Part shown: positions 45,449 through 56,595 of the stretch, in pieces
How the letters are laid out: every line of letters starts with the position of its first letter
Numbering within the stretch: the stretch's first letter is position 1
DNA from: SHVO01 sp041906145
Lineage (GTDB): Bacteria; Pseudomonadota; Alphaproteobacteria; Rhodospirillales; Rhodospirillaceae
Reading direction: 5' to 3'
Assembly (NCBI GenBank): GCA_041906145.1
Contig: JAYRJU010000002.1
Location: forward strand, 248,001 to 312,000
Length of the DNA: 64,000 nucleotides
Position numbers and translations under genes: made by a program
The notes under the pieces: generated by a model
Database searches by the model: none
Told to the model about the DNA's origin: nothing
Seen by the model: the letters and a program-made list of their open reading frames with translations, nothing else

Positions 45449-45772
45449 ATGGCGATTGATTTCGGTTCGGCCGTAAAGGCCTACGGTGAAGCCGCCAAGA
45501 TCGCGCAGGGCGCGGCCAGCGGCATCGCGAAAGCCTCCACCGCCACCTCCGGCGAAAACTCATTTGTGAACATGGTCACCGATCAACTTCAATCCGCCGC
45601 GCAGACTGGCCGCCAGGCGGAAGAGCTCAGCATGAAGCAGATCAGCGGCGAGGCGGACTTGAAGGACGTCGTCACCGCTGTCGCCAACGCGCAGCAAACC
45701 TTGGAAACGGTCGTCGCGGTGCGTGACAAGGTGCTCAGCGCGTACCAAGAAATCCTGCGGATGCCCATCTAA
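45449..45772 (+). CDS. fliE: Flagellar hook-basal body protein FliE
   Basis: 107 residues. The conserved C-terminal part AELSMKQISGEADLKDVV-like and LETVVAVRDKVLSAYQEILR (with RMPI at the end) marks FliE, the junction between MS ring and rod. Its TAA overlaps the fliQ ATG by one base (TAATG). Confidence 0.94.
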   Translation: MAIDFGSAVKAYGEAAKIAQGAASGIAKASTATSGENSFVNMVTDQLQSAAQTGRQAEELSMKQISGEADLKDVVTAVANAQQTLETVVAVRDKVLSAYQEILRMPI

Positions 45773-46038
45773 TGAATGAGGTCGAAGTCCTCGATATCGC
45801 GCGAGATGCGATGATGGTGATGCTGCTGGTTTCCGGCCCGATGCTGCTCGTCGGTCTGGTGGTCGGTCTGGCCATCTCGATCTTCCAGACGCTCACGCAT
45901 ATCCAGGAAATGACGCTCACCTTCATCCCGAAGATCCTCGCCGTGTTTGGCTCGATGGTCATCTTCATGCCGTGGATGCTGCGCGAGCTCACCGAATTCA
46001 CCCAGCGCATCATGGATAAGATCGTCCAGCTCGGCTGA
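45772..46038 (+). CDS. fliQ: Flagellar export-gate protein FliQ
   Basis: 88 residues with two transmembrane helices (MMVMLLVSGPMLLVGLVVGL, and FIPKILAVFGSMVIFMPWML) joined by ISIFQTLTHIQEMTLTF, the canonical FliQ sequence. Part of the FliPQR gate. Confidence 0.96.
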   Translation: MNEVEVLDIARDAMMVMLLVSGPMLLVGLVVGLAISIFQTLTHIQEMTLTFIPKILAVFGSMVIFMPWMLRELTEFTQRIMDKIVQLG

Positions 46039-46045
46039 CGTCCTT

Positions 46046-46139
46046 CCTCTCCCTCGGGGAGAGGCGCGGAGGGGATCTCAGTGTGCGTAAGCTGCTTTGC
46101 TAACCGCCACATCGCAGGCGCAAACGCGGGGTGAGGGGG
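46046..46139. repeat. Diverged CCTCTCCC...GGGGAGAGG repeat before fliR
   Basis: A small hairpin CCTCTCCC-TC-GGGGAGAGG at the left end and GCGGGGTGAGGGGG at the right end resemble the element after the second MCP, with about 60 unrelated bases between them. It lies between fliQ and fliR and ends at the fliR start. Confidence 0.45.
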
Positions 46140-46143
46140 ATAA

Positions 46144-46905
46144 GTGACTCTCAACGACTACCTCGCCATCAACGTTTTCCACTTCCTCCTGGTCTTTGCC
46201 CGCCTAGGCATCGTGTTCCTGATGCTGCCCGGCGTATCGGCCGTTTACGTGCCGATGCGCATCCGTCTCATCCTCGCGATACTCGTTGTCGTGGTCATTC
46301 TGCCGCTGGTCGCGAGCACCTTGCCGCCGCAGCCGGAAAGCGCCGCCGAGCTGGCGTGGCTGATTGTCTCGGAAACCCTGGTTGGCGGGTTCATGGGCGC
46401 GTTGATCCAGATCGTGATGTCCGCGCTTGAACTTGCCGCGTTCATGATCTCGAACGCGGTCGGCATCACCAATGCCATGATCGACGACCCCGTGACCGAA
46501 GAGCAGACCAGCATCATCACCGGCTTCCTGTCATTGATCGCGGTGGCGCTGATTTTCATCACCGGCACCCACCACTTCATCCTGCAGGCCATCGTTGAGA
46601 GCTACACGCTCATGGTGCCGAATTCGCCGCTCTTTACCGGCGATATGCTACAGCTCGGCGCACGCCTGCTCGATCAGGCTTTCGCCATGGGCTTGCGGCT
46701 TTCGGCGCCGTTCATTGTCTATGAGATGGTGTTCCAGATCACCTCGGGCGTTCTGGCGCGGCTTTCGCCTCAGCTCAATGTTTTCTTCGTCGCCGTTCCG
46801 GGTAAGATCATCGCCGGCGTCGCCGTTCTCATGGTCAGCCTGCCGGCCCTGATGCTCCTGTTCATGAAGTTCCTCGAAAACAACATGGTCAACTTTCTAA
46901 GGTAG
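46144..46905 (+). CDS. fliR: Flagellar export-gate protein FliR
   Basis: 253 residues with a GTG start placed after GAGGGGGA. There are five to six hydrophobic helices, including FHFLLVFARLGIVFLMLPGV, LAAFMISNAVGITNAMIDDP and FAMGLRLSAPFIVYEMVFQI (the FliR signature region). Third component of the export gate. 3 bp before flhB. Confidence 0.95.
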   Translation: MTLNDYLAINVFHFLLVFARLGIVFLMLPGVSAVYVPMRIRLILAILVVVVILPLVASTLPPQPESAAELAWLIVSETLVGGFMGALIQIVMSALELAAFMISNAVGITNAMIDDPVTEEQTSIITGFLSLIAVALIFITGTHHFILQAIVESYTLMVPNSPLFTGDMLQLGARLLDQAFAMGLRLSAPFIVYEMVFQITSGVLARLSPQLNVFFVAVPGKIIAGVAVLMVSLPALMLLFMKFLENNMVNFLR

Positions 46906-46908
46906 GCC

Positions 46909-47976
46909 ATGTCCGAGGACAAAGACGCAAAGACAGAAGAGCCTACGTCAAAGCGCCTCGGCAAGGCGCGCGAAGAAGGCAATATCCCCGTCTCGCAGGA
47001 AGTCAAAAGCGTATCCATGCTGGTGGGTGTGCTGATCGTCGTTGGCATTCTCGGGCCGTGGGTCGCCAACGATATGTCGCAATACCTGCGTACGTTCCTC
47101 GAGCGCCCTGAATCGTTCTCCCTCGACAATGATTCAACCGGACCGCTGTTCCTCCAGATCCTGTGGCGGATCGGCGTACTGCTCGCGTTCCCGGTGTTCG
47201 TGCTCATGATCGCGGCCTTCATCGGCACCATGGTGCAAGTGGGCTTCGTCTACACGCCCAAGAAAATCTCGCCGAAGATGGAGAACATCAGTCCCATCGC
47301 CGGCTTCCGCCGCCTGATGTCGCTCCAGTCCGTGATTGAAGCCGGCAAGGCGGTCATCAAGATCGTATTGATCAGCGCGATGGTGGCGCTGCTCATCGTG
47401 CCGGCCATTGAAAGCCCCGATTGGCTCATGGGTCAGGACGTGCGGGCCACGCTGAAGGATATTCACCATCTGATGGTGATGATCCTCTTCCTGGTGGTGC
47501 TGGTGATGGGCGCGCTCGCGGCCGCCGACTACATCTACCAAAACTGGTCGCACAAAGAAAAACTCAAGATGACCAAGCAGGAGGTCAAGGACGAGCACAA
47601 GGAGGCCGAAGGCGATCCAAAGGTGAAGGGCAAGATCCGCCAGCTCCGCCTTGAACGCCATCGCCACCGCATGATCGCCGCCGTCCAGAAGGCCTCCGTG
47701 GTCATCACCAACCCGACCCACTTCGCGGTCGCGTTGCAGTATGACGTCGATAGCATGGCCGCGCCCGTCGTCGTGGCGAAAGGCGTCGATTTCCTCGCCA
47801 AACGTATGCGCCAGGTGGCCGAGGCCAACGACGTGCCCATCGTCGAGAACCCGCCGCTCGCCCGCGCGCTCCACGCCGCGGTCGAGGTTGATCAGGAGAT
47901 TCCGGCGGAGCACTATAAGGCCGTTGCCGAAGTCATCGGCTACGTCATGCGCCTGAAGGGCAAATTTGCAAAGTGA
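46909..47976 (+). CDS. flhB: Flagellar export switch protein FlhB
   Basis: 355 residues. Hydrophilic N-terminus DKDAKTEEPTSKRLGKAREE, four membrane helices, then the cytoplasmic domain with autocleavage site NPTH in VVITNPTHFAVALQYD. It switches export from rod/hook to filament substrates. The next gene starts inside its end. Confidence 0.96.
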   Translation: MSEDKDAKTEEPTSKRLGKAREEGNIPVSQEVKSVSMLVGVLIVVGILGPWVANDMSQYLRTFLERPESFSLDNDSTGPLFLQILWRIGVLLAFPVFVLMIAAFIGTMVQVGFVYTPKKISPKMENISPIAGFRRLMSLQSVIEAGKAVIKIVLISAMVALLIVPAIESPDWLMGQDVRATLKDIHHLMVMILFLVVLVMGALAAADYIYQNWSHKEKLKMTKQEVKDEHKEAEGDPKVKGKIRQLRLERHRHRMIAAVQKASVVITNPTHFAVALQYDVDSMAAPVVVAKGVDFLAKRMRQVAEANDVPIVENPPLARALHAAVEVDQEIPAEHYKAVAEVIGYVMRLKGKFAK

Positions 47977-50335
47977 GTCAACTTTGGTCGCGGCGGCCGT
48001 TCTCGCCGGCGTCCTTGTTTTGCTTGCACTCCTGGGCGTGATCTGGCGCGTCCGCAAGGCGCCCAAACCCCGCATAGATTCCCGCGTGATCGAGATCCTG
48101 GTGGCGTCTTCAGCCGCGCCGCGGCTCGTCACGGCTGGCGAGGGGCGGATCGTCGCCGCCAACCCGCCCGCGCGGGATTGGCTCGGTGATTTGCCGCCGC
48201 TGGAGTTGCTGTCCCGTGACGCGGCCCGCGATTACGCCGGCGATGAAGCCGTCGCGCGCCTCCGTCAGGCGGCCATGACCAATCTCGCCGCCGCGGCCGA
48301 AGTGCCGCTGCAAGGCGTAACCGATGAAACCGAATGGTTCGATGTCACCGTGCGTCCCCTTGGCGAGGGCTATCTCCTCTGGGATGCGGTGGATATCACC
48401 GCGCGGCGCACCATCACCGATATCCTCAACCAGGAACGCCAGGACCTCGCCGACTTCCTCTATCTCCTGCCCGGCGGCATTTACTCCGTGGACGTCGATG
48501 GCGCGTTCCGCTTCGTCAACCAGCGCTTCGCCGACTGGCTCGGGTATGACGTCGATGAGCTCAGCGCTCTCAAGCTCGATGACATCATCGCCGGCTCCAA
48601 CCGTCCGCAGCCGGACGGCGAATGGCAGGGTGAGGTCCATTTCAAGGCCCGCACCGGCGAAACGGTCACGGCCCTTTTGCTTCAATCGACCTACGACGAT
48701 GCCGGTATTACCCGCACCCGCACGCTGGTCGTGCGTGACGGGATGCGCCGCGAACCGGCCGGCGCTTCGGGCCGCATCGCCTATGAACGGTTCCGTGCGC
48801 TGTTTGATGCGGCGCCCGTGGCGATCGCGATCTCCGACGTCGATGGCGTCATCGTCGATTGCAATCGCGCGTTCGAGAAGCTGGCCGAGCAGCCGCGCGC
48901 GGGCCTGATCGGCAGCCCCTTGCTCGAACGCGTGCTCGTGGATGACCAGCGCGCCTTCGCGGGTGAACTCGATCGTGTGCTGGCGGGCGAAAGCGAAGGC
49001 AGCCATGTGGATGTCCGCGTAAGCGGCGCAAGCATCTCACAGACCTCCGTCTTCCTCGGACCGATGTCGGCGCCCGGCGATACCGAGATAGAAGGGGTGG
49101 TCGCCCACTTCATCGATGTCACCGAGCAGAAGGAGCTCGAAGTCCAGTTCGCCCAGGCGCAGAAGATGCAGGCCATGGGTCAGCTGGCCGGCGGTGTCGC
49201 GCACGATTTCAACAACCTGCTCACGGCCATGATCGGCTTCTGCGATCTCCTTCTGCAGCGTCATGGCGCCGGCGATCCGTCGTTCGCCGATATCATGCAG
49301 ATCAAACAGAACGCCAACCGCGCCGCGAACCTCGTGCGCCAGCTCCTGGCCTTCTCGCGTAAACAGCCTTTGCAGCCCAAGGACCTCAACGTCACCGACG
49401 CGCTGATGGAGCTTTCGCATCTCCTGACGCGCCTCATCGGCGAGTCCATCGAGTACAAGCTGATCCATGGCCGCGATCTTGGTCTCGTGCGCGTCGACCC
49501 GGGCCAGTTCGACCAGATGGTCATCAATCTCGCGGTGAATGCGCGCGACGCCATGCCGGGCGGCGGGACCCTCACCATCACCACCGGCACCGAGGTGTTC
49601 GACCAGCCGACGCAGCTAGGCGCCGAACAGGTGCCTCCCGGCCGTTATATCTGCATCTCCGTCGCCGATACCGGCACCGGCATCCCGCCTGAGAACCTGG
49701 GGCGCATCTTCGAGCCTTTCTTCTCCACCAAGAAGGAAATCCCCGGCGCTGGAACCGGCCTCGGGCTCGCCACCGTGTACGGCATCGTCCGCCAGACCGG
49801 CGGGTTCATCCTTGTGGATTCCTCGCCGGGCAAGGGCGCGACGTTCTCCCTTTATCTGCCGCGCGCCACGCCCGAGGTCGAAGACGCTGAAGCCGCGGCC
49901 GCCTCGCTGCGCGCCCGCGCCGCCGCGAAGGCCCCCGCGCTCGATATCGAAACCGCCGATCTTGGCGGTCATGGCACCATCCTCCTGGTGGAGGATGAGG
50001 ATGCTGTGCGCGTATTCGCCGCGCGGGCCCTCAAGGCCAAAGGTTACAAGGTCCTCGAAGCCCGTACGGGCGAGCAGGCGCTCGATATCCTGCGCGATAC
50101 CACCGGGGTTAATCTCATGATCACCGATATGATGATGCCCGGCATGGACGGCGGCACGCTCGCCCGCCTGATACGCGTGGAACGCCCCGAGATCCGCATC
50201 ATCGTCATCTCGGGCTATTCGGAAGAAGTCGCGCGCGGTGATATCGTCGATACCGCCGACTTCCATTTCCTGCCGAAACCGTTTTCACTCGGACAGTTGG
50301 CCGGTAAAGTGAAAGAAGTGCTCGCCGGGGGCTAA
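47966..50335 (+). CDS. cckA: CckA-like hybrid histidine kinase
   Basis: 789 residues. One N-terminal membrane helix (about 8-27) and PAS-like regions (about 45-145, 155-265, 270-390). HisKA has H413 in QLAGGVAHDFNNLLTAMIGF, followed by SFADIMQIKQNANRAANLVR and the ATPase, close to CckA of Caulobacter. The C-terminal receiver has D721 in LMITDMMMPGMDGG. CckA phosphorylates CtrA through ChpT and so controls cell cycle and flagellar genes. The order flhB-cckA is that known from Caulobacter. The start is TTG at 47966, overlapping flhB, with GAAGGG just upstream; a second TTG at 47984 is possible. It has only one clear membrane span. Confidence 0.88.
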   Translation: MQSESTLVAAAVLAGVLVLLALLGVIWRVRKAPKPRIDSRVIEILVASSAAPRLVTAGEGRIVAANPPARDWLGDLPPLELLSRDAARDYAGDEAVARLRQAAMTNLAAAAEVPLQGVTDETEWFDVTVRPLGEGYLLWDAVDITARRTITDILNQERQDLADFLYLLPGGIYSVDVDGAFRFVNQRFADWLGYDVDELSALKLDDIIAGSNRPQPDGEWQGEVHFKARTGETVTALLLQSTYDDAGITRTRTLVVRDGMRREPAGASGRIAYERFRALFDAAPVAIAISDVDGVIVDCNRAFEKLAEQPRAGLIGSPLLERVLVDDQRAFAGELDRVLAGESEGSHVDVRVSGASISQTSVFLGPMSAPGDTEIEGVVAHFIDVTEQKELEVQFAQAQKMQAMGQLAGGVAHDFNNLLTAMIGFCDLLLQRHGAGDPSFADIMQIKQNANRAANLVRQLLAFSRKQPLQPKDLNVTDALMELSHLLTRLIGESIEYKLIHGRDLGLVRVDPGQFDQMVINLAVNARDAMPGGGTLTITTGTEVFDQPTQLGAEQVPPGRYICISVADTGTGIPPENLGRIFEPFFSTKKEIPGAGTGLGLATVYGIVRQTGGFILVDSSPGKGATFSLYLPRATPEVEDAEAAAASLRARAAAKAPALDIETADLGGHGTILLVEDEDAVRVFAARALKAKGYKVLEARTGEQALDILRDTTGVNLMITDMMMPGMDGGTLARLIRVERPEIRIIVISGYSEEVARGDIVDTADFHFLPKPFSLGQLAGKVKEVLAGG

Positions 50336-50347
50336 AGGACAATAGGT

Positions 50348-50746
50348 ATGGGCAACCTTCCGATCGCGATTGAAACATTCCCGCGCCGCATCGTCCCGGC
50401 CGGCGAGATCGTGTTCTTCGAAGGTCAGCCCGGGGACACCGCATATGTGATCCTGAAGGGCGAGGTCGAGGTCGCCGCCCAGGGTGATTCGGAAACGCGC
50501 GTCGTGAATCGCATGAAAGCCGGCGAAATCTTCGGCGAGATCGCCCTCCTGCGCCCCGACGGCAAGCGTACGGCCACGGTGGTTTCCCGCGGCGGCTGCG
50601 AGCTCCTGGTGGTCGACCGCAAGTTCTTCGACGAAGCCATGGGGAAGGCCGACCCGCTCCTGCGCTATGTCATAGAGCTGCTCTGTGACCGTTTGATCGG
50701 CCTCACCGGCCGGGTCGCCCATAAAGGGTTCGGGGACGAGGCTTAA
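50348..50746 (+). CDS. Cyclic-nucleotide-binding domain protein
   Basis: 132 residues, almost entirely one cNMP-binding domain: GEIVFFEGQPGDTAYVILKG, then the phosphate-binding cassette GEIFGEIALL and KRTATVVS with Arg before TA. No HTH or enzyme domain. It starts 12 nt after cckA and may be co-transcribed; it could bring cAMP or c-di-GMP signals to a partner protein. The partner is unknown. Confidence 0.88.
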   Translation: MGNLPIAIETFPRRIVPAGEIVFFEGQPGDTAYVILKGEVEVAAQGDSETRVVNRMKAGEIFGEIALLRPDGKRTATVVSRGGCELLVVDRKFFDEAMGKADPLLRYVIELLCDRLIGLTGRVAHKGFGDEA

Positions 50747-50873
50747 GCTCTCGTTCTGTTCTCCCGCTTGTCCCCACCAGGGGGGGGCTAACTGTTGCGT
50801 GCCAACAACGTTTCCGGGAACGTGCGCGCCATACAACCCACTATAATTCAATGATTTAACAGCTGATTTGGAA

Positions 50874-50888
50874 GTTCGTTTTTTGTTC
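50874..50888 (+). promoter_or_regulatory. LexA/SOS box of recA
   Basis: GTTCGTTTTTTGTTC, which is GTTC-N7-GTTC, the LexA operator form of alphaproteobacteria. It lies 101 nt before the recA start. Confidence 0.85.
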
Positions 50889-50988
50889 TAATTTATTCTT
50901 GCTAGAGAGAACAAAAGATGTACACTCTGGGTTCAGGACGCAATTGAACGCCTGCGAAATTCTGAATAGACACTCAGGGGAGACACCA

Positions 50989-52062
50989 ATGCCCGCCGAC
51001 GCCGCCCTCCGCCTCGTAGAAAGAGATTCAATGGATAAGAACAAGGCCCTTGAGGCTGCCGTCACTCAGATTGAGCGTTCCTTTGGGAAGGGCTCGATCA
51101 TGCGCCTCGGGCAGAACGACGCCGCGGTGGAAATCGCCGCCGTCTCGACCGGATCCCTGGGCCTTGACCTTGCCCTCGGCATCGGCGGCCTGCCCAAGGG
51201 CCGTATCATCGAAATCTACGGCCCGGAAAGCTCTGGGAAGACCACCCTTGCGCTGCATGTCATCGCAGAAGCCCAGAAGACCGGCGGGACCTGCGCTTTC
51301 GTGGACGCCGAACACGCCCTCGACCCGGGCTATGCCCGCAAGCTTGGCGTCAATCTCGACGACCTTCTGATCTCGCAGCCGGACGCCGGCGAACAGGCCC
51401 TCGAGATCGCCGACACGCTGGTGCGCTCGGGCGCCATCGATGTGCTCGTGGTTGACTCGGTGGCCGCGCTGACGCCGCGCGCCGAACTCGAAGGCGAGAT
51501 GGGCGACTCCCACATGGGTCTCCAGGCCCGTCTGATGAGCCAGGCGCTGCGCAAGTTGACCGCCTCGGTCGCGCGTTCCAACACGCTCATCATCTTCATC
51601 AACCAGATCCGCATGAAAATCGGCGTGATGTTCGGTAATCCCGAAACCACGACCGGCGGCAATGCGCTGAAGTTCTACGCCTCGGTGCGTCTCGACATTC
51701 GCCGCATCGGCCAGATCAAGGACAAGGAAGACGTCGTCGGCAACCAGACCCGCGTCAAAGTGGTGAAAAACAAAGTCGCCCCGCCGTTCAAGGTGATCGA
51801 GTTCGACATCATGTACGGCGAAGGCGTCTCGAAGACCGGCGAACTTCTGGATCTCGGTCAAAAGGCCGGTCTCATCGAGAAGTCGGGTTCGTGGTTCTCC
51901 TACAACTCCGAGCGCATCGGTCAGGGACGCGAAAACGCCAAGACATTCTTGCGTGAGCACCCCGAGATGGCCGCCGAGATCGAGAAGAAAATCCGCGTCA
52001 ACGCCGGCCTCCTCGCAGGCGCCATGGCGGCCGCCCCGGAAGAAGGCGAAGACGACGAATAG
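50989..52062 (+). CDS. recA: Recombinase RecA
   Basis: 357 residues. Conserved N-terminus KALEAAVTQIERSFGKGSIM, Walker A GPESSGKTT, LIFINQIRMKIGVMFGNPET (L1/L2 region) and an acidic tail EEGEDDE. It forms ssDNA filaments, drives strand exchange and triggers LexA self-cleavage. I chose the ATG (MPADAALRLVERDS) preceded by AGGGGAG; a start at MDKNKALEAA, 14 codons later, is also possible. The upstream SOS box supports damage induction. Confidence 0.97.
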   Translation: MPADAALRLVERDSMDKNKALEAAVTQIERSFGKGSIMRLGQNDAAVEIAAVSTGSLGLDLALGIGGLPKGRIIEIYGPESSGKTTLALHVIAEAQKTGGTCAFVDAEHALDPGYARKLGVNLDDLLISQPDAGEQALEIADTLVRSGAIDVLVVDSVAALTPRAELEGEMGDSHMGLQARLMSQALRKLTASVARSNTLIIFINQIRMKIGVMFGNPETTTGGNALKFYASVRLDIRRIGQIKDKEDVVGNQTRVKVVKNKVAPPFKVIEFDIMYGEGVSKTGELLDLGQKAGLIEKSGSWFSYNSERIGQGRENAKTFLREHPEMAAEIEKKIRVNAGLLAGAMAAAPEEGEDDE

Positions 52063-52402
52063 GAATTTCGATCTGTTTTAGCAGCCGGTCGAATATCTCC
52101 GCCAACATCCCCACTACCCCCTCAGTTGGCAACGCGGGGTTCCGGTTTTCCGGAACCCCGTCTTTTTTTGTGCGGCGGACGGTCCCTCCGCACGCCGGGG
52201 CTTGGAACAGGCTAATCAACGCCTTCCATTGCTTACGCCGCACCATATATAGCTCCAAGAACGATGGGCGTTCGGCGCGCGGACCGCGGTTACGAGCGGT
52301 TTTCTGGACACTTCTCCATGGGACGCGCTAAAAAGTGTTAACACCGCCAGGCCAGACCCGGCCTAAGACGGTTCAGCCCGATAACTTGGATCTTTGATTC
52401 GC
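52063..52402. other. 340-bp gap recA-alaS with terminator
   Basis: Apart from the recA terminator I see no gene, tRNA or known RNA. The alaS-proximal 150 bp should hold the alaS promoter and leader; a GTTAAC occurs at about 52337. No T-box-like element was recognised. Confidence 0.5.
52135..52168 (+). terminator. recA rho-independent terminator
   Basis: CGGGGTTCCGG against CCGGAACCCCG with a 4-nt loop (TTTT), then TCTTTTTTT. Strong and about 70 nt after the recA stop. Confidence 0.93.
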
Positions 52403-55072
<2,670 letters not shown>

Positions 55073-55090
55073 TTTTTTAAAATCAAAGAC

Positions 55091-55124
55091 TTGCGCTGCA
55101 CGCTGATTTTTGTGTGCAGCGCAA
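55091..55124. promoter_or_regulatory. Perfect 11-bp inverted repeat after alaS, candidate PhaR site
   Basis: TTGCGCTGCAC and GTGCAGCGCAA around a 12-nt spacer. It is followed by CATTTTCCC, so it may also end the alaS transcript, but the same TTGCGCTGCA core returns at 55185 downstream of the phasin promoter. TGC-rich sites of this form suit the polyhydroxyalkanoate regulator PhaR. Confidence 0.55.
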
Positions 55125-55133
55125 CATTTTCCC

Positions 55134-55162
55134 TTGACCCAAGGCCGGCCCGCGCTTATCTT
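55134..55162 (+). promoter_or_regulatory. Sigma-70 promoter of the phasin gene
   Basis: TTGACC, a 17-nt spacer and TATCTT, about 100 nt before the phasin start. The best housekeeping-type promoter seen in the window. Confidence 0.7.
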
Positions 55163-55184
55163 GTGTGCATTGCAGCATAGAATG

Positions 55185-55194
55185 TTGCGCTGCA
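55185..55194. promoter_or_regulatory. Third TTGCGCTGCA core, candidate PhaR repressor site
   Basis: It lies about 20 nt after the predicted transcription start, where a bound repressor would block the phasin promoter. GTGCATTGCAGCA between promoter and this site adds further TGC/GCA half-sites. Confidence 0.5.
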
Positions 55195-55267
55195 GATAAA
55201 TGGCTCGGCCCTCAGGGACGTTTACGGACCGATCCGATTGATCCGTTAAACAACAAGGAATGAAAAA

Positions 55268-55612
55268 ATGACCTCGTACTCCGATATCGCTGCCTGGGGC
55301 CAGGAAAGCATCGACAGCATCGTTAAGGCGAACACTGCCGCCGTGAAGGGCTTCGAAACCCTCGCGAAGCATTTCGTCGAGCTGACTGGCAAGACCTACG
55401 AAAATTCCGTCGAAGCGGGCAAGAAGCTCGCTGGCGCGAAGAACGTCTCGGACCTGTTCCAGATCCAGACCAAGCTCGCGCAAGACTCGTTCACCGCGTT
55501 CGTCGAAGAAGGCAAGTCGGTCTCTGAACTCGCGACCGAAATCTTCACCGACGTGACCGCGCCGCTGGCGCCGAAGTTCGCGAAGCCGGCGACCGTGAAG
55601 AAAGCCGCCTAA
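55268..55612 (+). CDS. Phasin family protein
   Basis: 114 residues, helical and amphipathic with no signal. It opens TSYSDIAAWGQESIDSIVKA and continues FETLAKHFVELTGKTYENSV and TKLAQDSFTAFVEEGKSVSE, the phasin_2 pattern, ending in a Lys/Ala-rich tail. It coats polyhydroxyalkanoate granules. Single-gene unit between its own promoter and terminator. The TGC-rich operators fit PHA control by PhaR. Confidence 0.9.
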   Translation: MTSYSDIAAWGQESIDSIVKANTAAVKGFETLAKHFVELTGKTYENSVEAGKKLAGAKNVSDLFQIQTKLAQDSFTAFVEEGKSVSELATEIFTDVTAPLAPKFAKPATVKKAA

Positions 55613-55644
55613 TAGGGTCCTCCCCCCTAACGGCGCTTAAAGAG

Positions 55645-55677
55645 AAGCCTGGATGGTCCTCCCCCATCCAGGCTTTT
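55645..55677 (+). terminator. Phasin terminator
   Basis: AAGCCTGGATGG against CCATCCAGGCTT with a 7-nt loop, followed by TT; a perfect 12-bp stem 33 nt after the phasin stop. Confidence 0.88.
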
Positions 55678-55743
55678 CGCCGTTTATAAGCCTACCCGCG
55701 TGTACTATAGCCACGCGCGAAAGCGGTCCTTCAGGGAGTTCCC

Positions 55744-56589
55744 ATGCGTTTCACCGGTACCGAGAATTACGTCGCGACCGAAGACCTCATGGTCGCGGTG
55801 AATGCGGCCGTCACGCTCGAACGCCCCCTTTTGGTGAAGGGTGAGCCGGGGACCGGAAAGACGGTGCTGGCCCATGAAATCGCCAGCGCGCTCAACCTGC
55901 CGCTCCTGACGTGGCACATCAAATCGACGACCAAGGCGCAGCACGGCCTCTACGAATACGACGCCGTTTCGCGCCTGCGCGATTCCCAGCTCGGTGACGC
56001 GAAGGTCAAGGACATCGCCAACTACATCAAGCCCGGCAAGCTGTGGCAGGCCTTCGCCGCCGGTGGCCGCCAGCTGCTGTTGATCGACGAGATCGACAAG
56101 GCCGACATCGAGTTTCCGAACGATCTTTTGCTCGAACTCGACCGCATGGAGTTTTTCGTGTTCGAGACCGGCGAGACCATCAAGGCAAAACATCGCCCGG
56201 TCATCATCATCACCTCGAACAATGAGAAGGAACTGCCGGACGCCTTCCTGCGCCGCTGCTTCTTTCACTACATCCGCTTCCCGGAGCGCGAGACCATGGA
56301 GCGCATCGTTGCGGTGCACTTCCCGGACGTGAAGAAGAACTTGGTGCGCGAAGCCCTCAACGTCTTCTTCGATATCCGCGAAATCCCGGGCCTCAAGAAG
56401 CGCCCCTCAACCTCGGAGTTGCTGGACTGGATCAAGCTCCTGATGGCCGACGACATCCCGCTCGAAGCGCTCAAGGCCAAGGACGTTAAAACCGCGGTGC
56501 CGCCGCTCTACGGCGCGCTGCTGAAAAACGAGCAGGACGTCCACATGCTCGAGCGGCTCGCCTTCCTCGCGCGGCGCGAAGGCCGGTAA
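55744..56589 (+). CDS. MoxR-family AAA ATPase
   Basis: 281 residues. Walker A GEPGTGKT (about 38-45), Walker B LLLIDEIDKAD, sensor 1 in IIITSNNEKELPDAF and an arginine finger in FLRRCFFHYIRFPE. MoxR ATPases act with VWA-domain proteins as chaperones for maturation of enzyme or envelope complexes. It starts MRFTGTENYVATEDLM behind AGGGAG and precedes a VWA gene by 6 bp, the standard MoxR-VWA pair. Confidence 0.92.
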   Translation: MRFTGTENYVATEDLMVAVNAAVTLERPLLVKGEPGTGKTVLAHEIASALNLPLLTWHIKSTTKAQHGLYEYDAVSRLRDSQLGDAKVKDIANYIKPGKLWQAFAAGGRQLLLIDEIDKADIEFPNDLLLELDRMEFFVFETGETIKAKHRPVIIITSNNEKELPDAFLRRCFFHYIRFPERETMERIVAVHFPDVKKNLVREALNVFFDIREIPGLKKRPSTSELLDWIKLLMADDIPLEALKAKDVKTAVPPLYGALLKNEQDVHMLERLAFLARREGR

Positions 56590-56595
56590 GCCGTT

